Assembly (NCBI RefSeq): GCF_003367355.1
Contig: NZ_CP031413.1
Location: 1,220,921-1,284,920 of the forward strand
DNA from: Lysobacter sp. TY2-98
GTDB taxonomy: Bacteria; Pseudomonadota; Gammaproteobacteria; Xanthomonadales; Xanthomonadaceae
DNA length: 64,000 bases
Reading direction: 5' to 3'
Positions within the stretch are counted from its first letter, which is position 1; every line of letters starts with the position of its first letter. The notes beneath the pieces are model-generated. The model was given only the letters and a program-made list of their open reading frames with translations. It did no database searches and had not been told where the DNA came from. Below, piece by piece: positions 38,659-49,607 of this stretch. The position numbers were made by a program, and so were the translations under genes.

Positions 38659-39291
38659 TTACCAGACCAGATCGTCCGGTATCTGGTACTGCGGGTCGCT
38701 GTACGGATCATCGCTAGCCGGCGCGTTCGGATGGACGCGCAACGCAACCGCCTGCGCGAAGATCGCTTCGGCCTCGCCGAGCACCTGCGCGGTCACCAGC
38801 ACGTAGCGACCGTCGAGCTGCACCACGCCGAGTTCGCCCGCATTGAGCGCGCGCAACTGCTCCGCGTTGACGTAGATGCGCTTGATCTTGCCGCCGTAGG
38901 GGAAGTGACGCGCGATCTCCGCGTCCTTGTCGTTGAGCGACTTGTCCTTCAGGAATTCCGAGAGCTTCGCGCGTGCCTCGCGACGCAGGCGTGCCTCTTC
39001 CTGACGCGCAGCCTCGGCGGCAATGCGCTCATCCTTTTCCCGCTGTGCACGCAGCGCATAGGCCTTGCCGAGATCGATCTCTTCCTGCGAGCGCGGCTTG
39101 CGCGGCGGCGCGCCGCGTCGATCCGCCGGACGCGCGTCCGGACGACCGCCCTTGCCCGCCGGGCGACGCTCATCGCGGCGCGGCGCGCCCGACTTGCCGC
39201 CGGGACGATCGTTGCGTTTTTCGGGCTTGGCAGGCGCCGGGGCGGCCTTGAAGCCGAGGCCGAGAAGCTGGTCGCGAAGGCTGTCAGTCAT
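38659..39291 (-). CDS. DUF2058 (YaiL-like) protein
   Basis: A 210-residue DUF2058 protein. The N-terminal MTDSLRDQLLGLGFKA is the family start. A long basic, disordered stretch rich in Arg, Pro and Gly follows (about 20-70), then a charged helix (about 70-120) and the C-terminal domain GGKIKRIYVNAEQLRALNAGELGVVQL. The family is widespread in gammaproteobacteria as a nucleoprotein-like, often polysome- or RNA-associated, protein of unclear function. It lies 9 bp after slyX on the same strand. Confidence 0.87.
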   Translation of the reverse strand: MTDSLRDQLLGLGFKAAPAPAKPEKRNDRPGGKSGAPRRDERRPAGKGGRPDARPADRRGAPPRKPRSQEEIDLGKAYALRAQREKDERIAAEAARQEEARLRREARAKLSEFLKDKSLNDKDAEIARHFPYGGKIKRIYVNAEQLRALNAGELGVVQLDGRYVLVTAQVLGEAEAIFAQAVALRVHPNAPASDDPYSDPQYQIPDDLVW

Positions 39292-39300
39292 GACCGTCGA

Positions 39301-39531
39301 TCAGTAATGCGGGGGTGGCGGCTCGAGGCCGGGATCGCCGGTGAGGTCACTGGAGAGGCCCGCGCGGATCTGTCGCAGCTCGTCGAGCGCGCGCTGCAGC
39401 ATCATGACCAGGCGCCCATTCTCCGATCGCAGATCGGCGAGCGCGTCGCTGAGCTCACCCAGCGAGTGTTCCTGGAAGGCGAGCCGCGTTTCCAGTTCGA
39501 CGAGGCGATCGTCGAGCGTCGATTCGCTCAT
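39301..39531 (-). CDS. slyX: SlyX-family protein
   Basis: A 76-residue coiled-coil protein of the SlyX family: [23 protein letters not shown] forms heptads and the conserved C-terminus is PPPPHY. Function is unknown; it was named after its location by slyD in E. coli. The slyD product is an FKBP-type isomerase, and here slyX again lies near two FKBP genes. Its start overlaps the ugd stop by four bases, implying coupled translation. Confidence 0.93.
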   Translation of the reverse strand: MSESTLDDRLVELETRLAFQEHSLGELSDALADLRSENGRLVMMLQRALDELRQIRAGLSSDLTGDPGLEPPPPHY

Positions 39532-40865
39532 GCGATGACCGAACGCCCGCGACCGATGCCGTAGTACGCGAGACCCGCGGACTCGACTTCATCGGGGTGG
39601 TAGAGATTGCGACCGTCGAACAGCACGGCGTCCGTCAGCCCTGCGCGCAGGCGCGCGAAGTCCGGGCTGCGGAACTGCTTCCACTCGGTGATGACGACGA
39701 GCGCATCGGCGTCGACGAGCGCGGCGTTCGCGCTGTCGCAGAGCACGAAGTCGTCACGATCGCCCACGATGCGCCGGGTCTCCTCGCGCGCCTCCGGATC
39801 GTAGGCACGTACTTTCGCGCCCGCGTCCAAGAGCTGCTGCAGCAGCACGAGGCTCGAGGCTTCACGCATGTCGTCGGTGTTCGGCTTGAATGCCAAGCCC
39901 CACAGCGCGAACGTCTTGCCGGCGACGTTGCCACCGTAATGGCGCTGGATCAGCTCGAAGAGATGCTGCTTCTGACGGTAGTTGACCGCCTCGACCGCGT
40001 CGAGGAGTTCGGCCTTGTAGCCCACGCCCTGCGCGGTGCGCGCAAGCGCCTGCACGTCCTTCGGGAAACACGAGCCGCCGTAGCCGGCACCCGGGTAGAT
40101 GAAGTGCCAGCCGATGCGCGGATCGGAACCGATGCCCTGGCGCACCATCTCGATGTCCGCACCCACGCGCTCGGCGATGTTCGCCATCTCGTTCATGAAC
40201 GAAATCTTGGTCGCGAGCATCGCGTTCGCGGCGTACTTGGTCAGCTCCGCCGAACGCACATCCATGACGACGATGCGTTCGTGATTGCGATTGAACGGCG
40301 CGTACAGGCGCTTCAGTCGATCGATGACCTGCGCATCGCTCGCACCGATGACGATGCGGTCGGGACGCATGAAGTCGTTGACCGCATCGCCTTCCTTCAG
40401 GAACTCCGGATTCGACGCGACACCGAATTCGATGTCGACGCCGCGCGCCTTCAACTCAGCCGCGATAGCATCGCGCACCTTGTCCGCGGTACCGACCGGC
40501 ACCGTCGACTTGTTGACGACGATGCCGGGGCGATCGAGGTGCCGGCCGATCGTGCGCGCCACGGCGAGCACGTACTGCAGGTCCGCGCTGCCGTCCTCAC
40601 CGGGCGGCGTGCCGACCGCGATGAAGATCACCTCGCCGCGGACGACAGCGTCCGCGGCGTCGGTGGTGAACTGCAGGCGGCCGGCGGCGTGATTCGCACG
40701 CACCATCGGCGCGAGGCCCGGCTCGAAGATCGGGATCTCGCCGCGTTGCAATGCCGCGACCTTGCCCGCATCGATGTCGACACAGACCACGTCATGGCCG
40801 ACATCCGCCAGGCAGGTGCCCGTGACGAGGCCGACGTAGCCGGTGCCGAAGATGGTGACGCGCAT
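39528..40865 (-). CDS. ugd: UDP-glucose 6-dehydrogenase
   Basis: An NAD-dependent enzyme of 445 residues oxidising UDP-glucose twice to UDP-glucuronate for exopolysaccharide, LPS or lipid A modification. The N-terminal Rossmann motif is [23 protein letters not shown] and [21 protein letters not shown] are signatures. The catalytic nucleophile is Cys266 in [10 protein letters not shown], and the C-terminal domain includes [17 protein letters not shown]. It lies between an FKBP gene (31 bp upstream) and slyX. No polysaccharide gene cluster is adjacent. Confidence 0.96.
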   Translation of the reverse strand: MRVTIFGTGYVGLVTGTCLADVGHDVVCVDIDAGKVAALQRGEIPIFEPGLAPMVRANHAAGRLQFTTDAADAVVRGEVIFIAVGTPPGEDGSADLQYVLAVARTIGRHLDRPGIVVNKSTVPVGTADKVRDAIAAELKARGVDIEFGVASNPEFLKEGDAVNDFMRPDRIVIGASDAQVIDRLKRLYAPFNRNHERIVVMDVRSAELTKYAANAMLATKISFMNEMANIAERVGADIEMVRQGIGSDPRIGWHFIYPGAGYGGSCFPKDVQALARTAQGVGYKAELLDAVEAVNYRQKQHLFELIQRHYGGNVAGKTFALWGLAFKPNTDDMREASSLVLLQQLLDAGAKVRAYDPEAREETRRIVGDRDDFVLCDSANAALVDADALVVITEWKQFRSPDFARLRAGLTDAVLFDGRNLYHPDEVESAGLAYYGIGRGRSVIA

Positions 40866-40896
40866 CAGGCGCTCCGTTCCGTGCGATCAGGCGCGA

Positions 40897-41691
40897 TCAA
40901 TGCGCGGGCGACGTGCCGGCGCCATTCGGATTTGCGATGCCGACGAGTTCGACCTCGAACACCAGCGTCGCGTTCGGCGGGATCGGACCGCCCGGCGTGC
41001 CCTGCTCGCCATAGCCCAGCGACGCCGGGATCCACAGGCGGTACTTGCTGCCGACCGGCATCAGCTGGATGCCTTCGCGCCAGCCCGGCACGACGGCGTT
41101 GAGCGGAAGCGTGGCGGCGCCGCCGTGGTCTTCCGAGCTGTCGAACTTGGTGCCGTCGAGCAGCTTGCCGGTGTAGTTCACGGTGACCTGGTCGTCCGCC
41201 TTCGGCTTCGGACCGGTGCCCTGCGTGATCACCTGGTACTGCAGGCCGCTCGCGGTGGTCTGCACGCCGGCGGCCTTCGCGTTCTTCGCGAGGAACTCCT
41301 GGCCTTCCTTCGCGTTCTTCGTCGCTGCCTGCATCTGTTCCGCAATGCGCTTGGCCTGCAGCTTCTGCGCGAATGCTTCGCGGATCTGCTGCGCCTGCTG
41401 TTCGGTCATCAGCGGCTTGCTGCCGTCGAGCTGCGCCTTCAGGCCCTTCTCGAGCGTCGGAAGATCGATCTCGTCCTTCACCTGCTTGAGCGTCTGGCCC
41501 ATGTCCATGCCGATCATGTAGCTGACGCGGGCCTTTTCGTCCTTCAGCCCGGGAATGGCGTTCGGGTCCTTCTTCGCATCGGCCGCAGCGTCGGTCTTCG
41601 GCGCGGTCGCGTCCTTGTTGCACCCCGCAGCGGCGAGCAGCGCGACGGACAGCGTGCTCAGCGCCAGCAGGCGCATCGGAGAAACGTTCAT
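40897..41691 (-). CDS. FKBP-type peptidyl-prolyl isomerase, lipoprotein
   Basis: A 264-residue FkpA/Mip-like isomerase that speeds proline isomerisation in the cell envelope. The signal sequence has lipobox AAAGC just before NKDATAP. An N-terminal dimerisation (FKBP_N) domain contains KARVSYMIGMDMGQTLKQ and long helices. The C-terminal FKBP domain contains DQVTVNYTGKLLDGTKFDSSE, VVPGWREGIQLMPVGSKYRLWIP and GPIPPNATLVFEVELV. It is the downstream member of a tandem pair with the next gene, spaced by 34 bp and similar throughout, pointing to a duplication. Confidence 0.94.
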   Translation of the reverse strand: MNVSPMRLLALSTLSVALLAAAGCNKDATAPKTDAAADAKKDPNAIPGLKDEKARVSYMIGMDMGQTLKQVKDEIDLPTLEKGLKAQLDGSKPLMTEQQAQQIREAFAQKLQAKRIAEQMQAATKNAKEGQEFLAKNAKAAGVQTTASGLQYQVITQGTGPKPKADDQVTVNYTGKLLDGTKFDSSEDHGGAATLPLNAVVPGWREGIQLMPVGSKYRLWIPASLGYGEQGTPGGPIPPNATLVFEVELVGIANPNGAGTSPAH

Positions 41692-41725
41692 TCAAAATCC
41701 TCGTTCGGGGCGGCGGCAGCCGCGG

Positions 41726-42718
41726 TCAGGGCGAGATCGCCAGCAGTTCGACATCGAAGGTGAGCGCGGAGTTCGGGCCGATCTGCTCGCCCGCACCCTT
41801 CTCACCGTACGCCAACTGCGACGGAATCCAGAAGCGGTATTTCGCGCCGACCGGCATCATCGACACGCCTTCCGTCCAACCCGGGATCACCTGGTTGAGC
41901 ATGAATTCGACCGGCTGGCCGTTCTTGTACGAGCTGTCGAACACCGTGCCGTCGAGCAGCTTGCCTTCGTAGTTCACGCGGACGCGGTCGGTCGGCTTCG
42001 GGCGCGCGCCCGAACCCTGGCGAAGCACCATGTACTGCAGGCCCGACGGCGTCGAGAACACGCCCTTCTTGGTCCTGTTCTCGGCGAGGAACTTCTCGCC
42101 GGCTTCCTTGTTGGTGCCTGCCTGCGCGGAACGCTTGGCTTCCATCTTCGCCTTCATGGCGGTGGTGAACTCGGTACGCACACTGTTGCGCGTCGCTTCG
42201 TCGAGTACCGGCTGCTGGCCCGCGAGCAGGCCCGACAGTGCCTGGAACACGATCGGGAAATCGACCTCGTTCTTGATCCCCGCGAGCGACGGACCGAGGT
42301 CCGCTGCAACCAGGCGCGCGACTTCGGTCTTTGAAACTTCCGGCACCGGGCCCTGCGTCGGTTGACCGCGACGCGCGGCGATGCGCTGCATGAGCGCCTT
42401 GTTGATCTGCGCAGCCTTCTCGCGATCCACCTGCGGCGCCTTCCCCGCAACGACGTCGTCGACGGTTGCGCGGAATGTCGCGATGTCGAGATCCGGAGCG
42501 ATCGGCATGAGCATCTGCGACAGATCGAACGCCACGACATAGCTCGCCTTCTGGCGCGGCGTGGCGAGCGACTGCGCGGTGATCTGGGACGTAGCGGACG
42601 CGGCCGCGGCGGGCTTCGCAGGCGCCTTCGTGGGGGCCTTGGCAGCCGGCGGCGCCGCGAACGCGACAGCGGCGGTCGAGGCGAGCAGCGCGGCGAGGCC
42701 GCGTGCGGTCAGGTTCAT
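41726..42718 (-). CDS. FKBP-type peptidyl-prolyl isomerase with two N-terminal FKBP_N-like segments
   Basis: A 330-residue periplasmic FKBP isomerase. A signal peptide ([21 protein letters not shown]) is followed by an Ala/Pro/Lys-rich linker. Two helical FKBP_N-like segments follow: one around [19 protein letters not shown], the second around [19 protein letters not shown]. The C-terminal FKBP domain ([43 protein letters not shown]) is intact. The usual Mip-type protein has one such N-terminal segment, so this is an enlarged version of its neighbour. It has no lipobox and should be soluble in the periplasm. Confidence 0.92.
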   Translation of the reverse strand: MNLTARGLAALLASTAAVAFAAPPAAKAPTKAPAKPAAAASATSQITAQSLATPRQKASYVVAFDLSQMLMPIAPDLDIATFRATVDDVVAGKAPQVDREKAAQINKALMQRIAARRGQPTQGPVPEVSKTEVARLVAADLGPSLAGIKNEVDFPIVFQALSGLLAGQQPVLDEATRNSVRTEFTTAMKAKMEAKRSAQAGTNKEAGEKFLAENRTKKGVFSTPSGLQYMVLRQGSGARPKPTDRVRVNYEGKLLDGTVFDSSYKNGQPVEFMLNQVIPGWTEGVSMMPVGAKYRFWIPSQLAYGEKGAGEQIGPNSALTFDVELLAISP

Positions 42719-42832
42719 TGCACGACTCCAGGTGCGGGCGCCGGATCGGCGCGAGGGGCCGTATTGTCACGGCCCGTCCTGAACCGGGCAAATCGGAGAG
42801 CGGCCGTATGCCATCAGTTGGGGATGCGGTTG

Positions 42833-42860
42833 TTGACGCTGGCCGAATCGGTGTTATAGT
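42833..42860 (+). promoter_or_regulatory. Promoter of the small peptide-YtrA-ABC operon
   Basis: TTGACG (42833-42838), 16-base spacer, TATAGT (42855-42860). The start point would fall near 42867, inside the operator and about 30 bases before the first start codon, which is preceded by GAGGAGG. This is the best sigma-70 promoter in the window together with that of rpsF. Confidence 0.75.
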
Positions 42861-42873
42861 TGCCTACAACACC
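42850..42873. promoter_or_regulatory. YtrA-type operator, GGTG-N16-CACC
   Basis: GGTG (42850-42853) and CACC (42870-42873) are separated by exactly 16 bases and lie in longer inverted arms, CGGTGTT (42849-42855) and AACACCG (42868-42874). The left arm overlaps the -10 box and the right arm covers the start point. I recall GGTG-N16-CACC as the motif described for YtrA-family regulators in Xanthomonas. The regulator gene is the second of the operon, so autorepression is the natural reading. Confidence 0.8.
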
Positions 42874-42897
42874 GGTCTACCAACGAGGAGGTTTGCC

Positions 42898-43119
42898 ATG
42901 TACCGCAGGCTCCGTAACAGCCTGAATGCGCTCGTGGTCACGGCGGCCGTATGTGCGACCGGGGCCTTCGCGGCCGCGTCGATCCCGTTCACACCCGCCA
43001 CGCCCGTCGTCGCTGCACCCGCCGTCGCTGCCGCCGTGGGCGCCCGCAAGGCCAGCAACACCAATCGCATCCGCCACGCGTTGGCGATGCCCTATTTCTC
43101 CTTCCTGCCGAGGGGCTGA
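42898..43119 (+). CDS. Small exported peptide heading the YtrA operon
   Basis: A 73-residue protein not matching a family I know. It opens with a signal peptide (MYRRLRNSLNALVVTAAVCATGAFA). A short Ala/Pro/Val-rich stretch (FTPATPVVAAPAVAAAVG) follows, then a basic C-terminus (RKASNTNRIRHALAMPYFSFLPRG). Predicted fate is export to the periplasm as a peptide of about 45 residues. Coding support: a near-perfect ribosome-binding site (GAGGAGG, 6 bases before the ATG), a strong promoter with operator just upstream, and tight spacing of 4 bases to the regulator gene. Its role is unknown; a periplasmic partner, substrate or sensor for the ABC transporter is conceivable. Confidence 0.72.
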   Translation: MYRRLRNSLNALVVTAAVCATGAFAAASIPFTPATPVVAAPAVAAAVGARKASNTNRIRHALAMPYFSFLPRG

Positions 43120-43123
43120 TCCC

Positions 43124-43495
43124 ATGGCCGCCATCCAATGGAGCGACGGCGCTCCGATCTACCGCCAGCTGAAGGAGCGCGTCATCGCGATGATGCTCGA
43201 CGGCCTCCTCAAGCCGGGCGATCCGCTGCCCTCCGTGCGCCAGGTCGCCGCGGAGTACCAGCTCAACCCCATCACCGTGTCGCGGGCCTACCAGGAGCTC
43301 GCTGACGAATCTCTGGTCGAAAAACGCCGAGGACTGGGCATGTACGTCACCGAAGAAGCCGCGAGGAAGCTGCTGGTCACCGAACGCGACCGTTTCCTCA
43401 ACGAGGAATGGCCGCAGGTGATGGAACGCATCGCCCGCCTCGGGCTGAAGCTCGAGGAACTGATGGCCGCCGGCCGTAAGGAAGGCACGCAATGA
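43124..43495 (+). CDS. GntR-family transcriptional regulator, YtrA subfamily
   Basis: A 123-residue regulator. The winged helix fills residues about 10-75 (PIYRQLKERVIAMMLDGLLKPGDPLPSVRQVAAEYQLNPITVSRAYQELADESLVEKRRGLGMYV). The C-terminal part is only about 50 residues, too short for an effector domain of the FadR or HutC type, which is the mark of the YtrA subfamily. YtrA proteins repress ABC transporter operons and in Bacillus respond to cell-wall antibiotics. Its stop overlaps the start of the ATPase gene (ATGA). The operator at 42850-42873 is its likely target. Confidence 0.93.
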   Translation: MAAIQWSDGAPIYRQLKERVIAMMLDGLLKPGDPLPSVRQVAAEYQLNPITVSRAYQELADESLVEKRRGLGMYVTEEAARKLLVTERDRFLNEEWPQVMERIARLGLKLEELMAAGRKEGTQ

Positions 43496-44379
43496 ACGCC
43501 CAGGTCGCCCCGTCCTCTCCCGCCCCGGTGGTGCGTGCGCGCAACCTACGCAAGGGCTACAAGAACAAGATGGCGCTCGACGGCGCCACGTTCGAGATCC
43601 CGGCCGGTCGCATCGTCGGCCTGATCGGTCCGAACGGCGCCGGCAAGACCACCGCGCTCAAGGCCATGCTCGGCCTGATCCCGTTCGACGGCGAACTCAG
43701 CGTGCTCGGCCGCAACCCCTGCACGCAGCGCGACGACCTCATGCAGGACGTCTGCTTCATCGCCGACGTCGCGGTGCTGCCGCGCTGGATCCGCGTCAAG
43801 GAAGCGATCGAGTTCGTTGCCGGCGTGCATCCGCGCTTCGACATGGCCAAGTGCGAGCGCTTCCTCGCCGGCACGCAGCTGAAGCCGAACCTCAAGGTTC
43901 GCGAGATGTCCAAGGGCATGATCGTGCAGCTGCACCTCGCACTGGTCATGGCCATCGATGCCAAGCTGCTGGTGCTCGACGAACCGACGCTCGGCCTCGA
44001 CATCCTCTACCGCAAGCAGTTCTACCAGCGCCTGCTCGAGGACTATTTCGACGAGGAAAAGACGATCATCGTCACCACCCACCAGGTCGAAGAGATCGAG
44101 CACATCCTCACCGACGTGCTGTTCATCCGCGACGGCCGCATCACGCTCGACGCCGCCATGGACACGCTCGGCGAGCGCTACGTCGAAGTGCTGGTGGACG
44201 GCGCGCATCTGGATGCCGCGCGTGCACTGAAGCCGATCGACGAACGCGCCCTGCCGTTCGGCAAGACCGTGATGCTGTTCGACGGCGTTCCGGAAGCCCA
44301 GCTCGCCACGTTCGGGGAAACCCGCACGCCCGGCCTGGCCGACCTGTTCGTCGCCACGATGAAGGGGACCTACGCATGA
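43492..44379 (+). CDS. ABC transporter ATP-binding protein (YtrB-like)
   Basis: A 295-residue ABC ATPase. Walker A is GPNGAGKTT (46-54). The signature loop reads MSKGM instead of LSGGQ, as in YtrB-type exporters. Walker B with the catalytic Glu is LLVLDEPTLGLDI, and the switch His is in VTTHQVEEIEH. The last 80 residues form a C-terminal extension common in this branch. It partners the permease of the next gene. Substrate unknown; family relatives are linked to antibiotic stress and membrane functions. Confidence 0.94.
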   Translation: MNAQVAPSSPAPVVRARNLRKGYKNKMALDGATFEIPAGRIVGLIGPNGAGKTTALKAMLGLIPFDGELSVLGRNPCTQRDDLMQDVCFIADVAVLPRWIRVKEAIEFVAGVHPRFDMAKCERFLAGTQLKPNLKVREMSKGMIVQLHLALVMAIDAKLLVLDEPTLGLDILYRKQFYQRLLEDYFDEEKTIIVTTHQVEEIEHILTDVLFIRDGRITLDAAMDTLGERYVEVLVDGAHLDAARALKPIDERALPFGKTVMLFDGVPEAQLATFGETRTPGLADLFVATMKGTYA

Positions 44380-45422
44380 ACGCCATGACCGACACGATGC
44401 CGCGCGCGAAAGTCGCCGCGCCGCATGCCACACACAAGTTCAAGCTGCTGCTCAAGCGCGAGTACTGGGAGCACAAGGGCGGCTTCTTCTGGGCCCCCTT
44501 CATCGCCGGCGGCGTGTTCCTGCTGCTGACGCTGATGGGCGTGATTACCGCGGAGGTGTTCAAGAGCCGCGCCGCCGACCACAACATCGATATCAACGGC
44601 GCACACGTGCAGGTCGGCGCACTCGACCTCTCCAAGCTCACGCAGCACCTGAGCCCGGAGGATCTGCGCCAGTTCGGCGGCGCGGTCGACCTCACGCTGA
44701 TGATGTCGGCCGGCATCCCCTTCATCGTGCTGGGCTTCGTGGTGTTCTTCTATGCACTCGGCTCGCTGTACGACGACCGTCGCGACCGCAGCGTGCTGTT
44801 CTGGAAGTCGATGCCGCTGTCGGATTCGCAGACGGTGCTGTCCAAGCTCGCCAGCGCCACCCTGGTAGCGCCGGGTTTGGCCGCCCTCGCCGGCATCGCC
44901 ACGATGCTTGTCCTGATGGTGATGCTCAGCCTGCTCGCGCTGGTCCATGGCGGCAATCCGTTCACGCTGCTCTGGGGCCCTGCAAGCCCGCTGTCGGTCG
45001 CCACGACGTTCATCGCCGCGATTCCGGTCTACGCAGCGTGGGCGATGCCGACGATCGGCTGGCTGATGCTCTGTTCGGCCTGGGCACGCAGCAAGCCCTT
45101 CCTGTGGGCTCTGGTGATTCCGGTCTTCGCGGGCATCTTCGTGAGCTGGTTCGACGTGCTCCACGTCTTCAATCTCGACACGGCGTGGTACTGGCAGCAC
45201 ATCTTCCTGCGACTGCTCGGCAGCACCTTCCCGACCATGCTCGGCGCCGCGGCGAACCTCGACACGATGCAGATCCATGGCCCGGAAGACATCGCCAGCC
45301 TGACGACGATCCGCTCGCTGTACTCGCTGTTCGCGACGCCGTCGATGTGGGTGGGTATCGTCGCCGGCTTCGGCATGATCGTCGCCGCCATCCGCCTCCG
45401 CCGCTGGCGGGACGAGGGGTGA
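44376..45422 (+). CDS. ABC transporter permease
   Basis: A 348-residue inner-membrane permease with about six hydrophobic helices: FFWAPFIAGGVFLLLTLMGV, MSAGIPFIVLGFVVFFYALG, APGLAALAGIATMLVLMVML, FIAAIPVYAAWAMPTIGWLM, LWALVIPVFAGIFVSW and MWVGIVAGFGMIVAA. A periplasmic loop of about 45 residues lies between the first two. The short cytoplasmic segment YDDRRDRSVLFWKSMPLSDSQTVLSK is typical of ABC-2 type permeases. The start overlaps the ATPase stop (ATGA). Two strong hairpins follow the stop codon. Confidence 0.92.
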   Translation: MNAMTDTMPRAKVAAPHATHKFKLLLKREYWEHKGGFFWAPFIAGGVFLLLTLMGVITAEVFKSRAADHNIDINGAHVQVGALDLSKLTQHLSPEDLRQFGGAVDLTLMMSAGIPFIVLGFVVFFYALGSLYDDRRDRSVLFWKSMPLSDSQTVLSKLASATLVAPGLAALAGIATMLVLMVMLSLLALVHGGNPFTLLWGPASPLSVATTFIAAIPVYAAWAMPTIGWLMLCSAWARSKPFLWALVIPVFAGIFVSWFDVLHVFNLDTAWYWQHIFLRLLGSTFPTMLGAAANLDTMQIHGPEDIASLTTIRSLYSLFATPSMWVGIVAGFGMIVAAIRLRRWRDEG

Positions 45423-45423
45423 G

Positions 45424-45486
45424 CAGGAGGCGCTAGCGAGGCACCGCCTCGCGCCTCCTGCGAACGCCGGGCGCCCAGCGCCCGGC
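45424..45486 (+). terminator. Twin hairpins after the YtrA-ABC operon
   Basis: Starting one base after the permease stop, an 8-bp outer stem (CAGGAGGC/GCCTCCTG) encloses a 7-bp inner stem (GCGAGGC/GCCTCGC, loop ACC) at 45424-45460. A second hairpin, GCCGGGCGC-CCA-GCGCCCGGC, lies at 45466-45486. Neither is followed by a T-tract, so they may act as a strong 3'-end stabiliser or a Rho-assisted terminator. Confidence 0.6.
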
Positions 45487-45550
45487 CGGGCGACGAAACT
45501 CTCCCCAGCTCGCCTCATAACCGCTTCGCTGCTGTCCCCAGGACCTCGCC

Positions 45551-46258
45551 ATGAAAACCCTCTACACCGCCCTACTCGCCACCGCCCTCCTCGCCAGCGT
45601 CACCGCCTGCCAGAAGAACGACCCGCAGCCCGCTAACGGCTCGAAATCGGCGTCAACGACCGGTGTTGGCGACGGCCTCGGTGACGGCGTGGGCGACTCG
45701 GTCGACCGCGCGATGAACGAAGCGCGCGTCAAGCTGCAGAACGAGAACGTCAAACTCAGCGAGGGCGGCCGGCATGCCGAGATCACGCCGAAGGGAGACC
45801 TGATCATCGACGGCAAGACCATCGCGATCAACGAGGAACAGCGCCGCCTGCTGCTCGAACATCGCGCGCACATCCTCGAGATCGCCGGCGCCGGCATGGA
45901 CATCGGCAAGGAAGGCGCACGCATGGCCGGCCGCGCGGTGACCGAGGCGATCAGCGGCATCTTCAGCGGCAACACCGACCGCATCCACGATCGTGTGGAA
46001 GCACAGGCACAGGGCATCAAGAAGGCGGCCGCGGCGCTGTGCGACAAGTTGCCGGCGATGTACGCGTCGCAGCAGCGCGTCGCCGCGGCGATTCCGGAGT
46101 TCGCACCCTTCGCGAAGATGAAGTCGACCGAGCAGGACAAGTGCCACGCCGACATCAATTCGGACGACAAGGCGGATTCGGAGTCGAAGTCGGATGCCGA
46201 CGGGGATTCGGACAACGAAGCGGCAACGGCGGCGAACGCGGCCGCGAAGTCCAACTGA
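45551..46258 (+). CDS. DUF2884 (YggN-like) lipoprotein
   Basis: A 235-residue envelope protein with lipoprotein signal and lipobox SVTAC (Cys20). The DUF2884 core includes VKLSEGGRHAEITPKGDLIIDGKTIAINEEQRRLLLEHRAHILEI (residues 73-117). A glycine-rich patch (GVGDGLGDGVGDSVD) precedes it and the C-terminus is a low-complexity acidic tail rich in Asp, Ser and Ala. The family, typified by E. coli YggN, has no known function. It probably has its own promoter in the 128-base gap behind the ABC operon. Confidence 0.82.
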   Translation: MKTLYTALLATALLASVTACQKNDPQPANGSKSASTTGVGDGLGDGVGDSVDRAMNEARVKLQNENVKLSEGGRHAEITPKGDLIIDGKTIAINEEQRRLLLEHRAHILEIAGAGMDIGKEGARMAGRAVTEAISGIFSGNTDRIHDRVEAQAQGIKKAAAALCDKLPAMYASQQRVAAAIPEFAPFAKMKSTEQDKCHADINSDDKADSESKSDADGDSDNEAATAANAAAKSN

Positions 46259-46282
46259 TCGTCGACGAACGCTGGAAAGCTT

Positions 46283-46316
46283 CAACGCGCCGTCATTGAC
46301 GGCGCGTTGCCGTTTG
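46283..46316 (+). terminator. Terminator-like hairpin after the DUF2884 gene
   Basis: A perfect 12-bp stem (CAACGCGCCGTC with GACGGCGCGTTG) with loop ATT at 46283-46309, followed by CCGTTTG. The T-tract is short, but the stem is long and lies 25 bases past the stop. Confidence 0.7.
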
Positions 46317-46711
46317 TGGGATCCGAAACACCTTCAGAGGAAGCTGCGATGGCAGGCGGCCCGGTGGGCCGGGCCATGTGCGCCTGTCGCGATTTCGCCA
46401 ACCCGCGAAGTGCCAGTGGGAAACTGGAGCTCGCGTTATCCGGGGCCTGCGACCGAGCCACTGGCATCTGCAAACCGCCAGCGGCGCGCTCCATCGCAAT
46501 CGGGTGGACGCGTGGCGCAGCCCGCGCCAGTGGCAAGTTCGCCGGGCGACGTCGCTATGCGCCTGCTCGTGCGGGCCAGCGCCGTGCGGTCGCGGTTTGC
46601 GATGGGCACAAAGCAGTCCGTCGCAGGCCGTGATTTTCGGCGGCTGGTCGGCGCCAGTGGGGCGCAGGCGTTCGCAAGTTGCGCGAGGCAGTGCGTCGCA
46701 AGCGGCCTCGC
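46317..46711. other. 395-base non-coding spacer with repeated GCCAGTGG
   Basis: Lies between the convergent DUF2884 and fumC genes. Open frames exist on both strands but look like GC-rich noise (high Arg, no start signals, no family similarity). GCCAGTGG occurs at 46412-46419, 46526-46533 and 46653-46660 and its reverse complement at 46458-46465, so alternative hairpins between copies are possible. There is also a GC palindrome around 46359-46375. It could be a decayed gene, a repeat element or an unannotated RNA. Confidence 0.45.
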
Positions 46712-48121
<1,410 letters not shown>

Positions 48122-48199
48122 CGTCGTCTCCTGTCGAAGCGGCCAGCGTACGACGCGCGGCGTCAACGCGTGCCGGGGCCAAGCGCCCGCGGCAGGTAA

Positions 48200-49606
<1,407 letters not shown>

Positions 49607-49607
49607 C

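Noticed and set aside
46307..46633. Possible small genes in the spacer before fumC
   Set aside because: Frames on both strands are Arg-rich, lack ribosome-binding sites and match no family; treated as non-coding.
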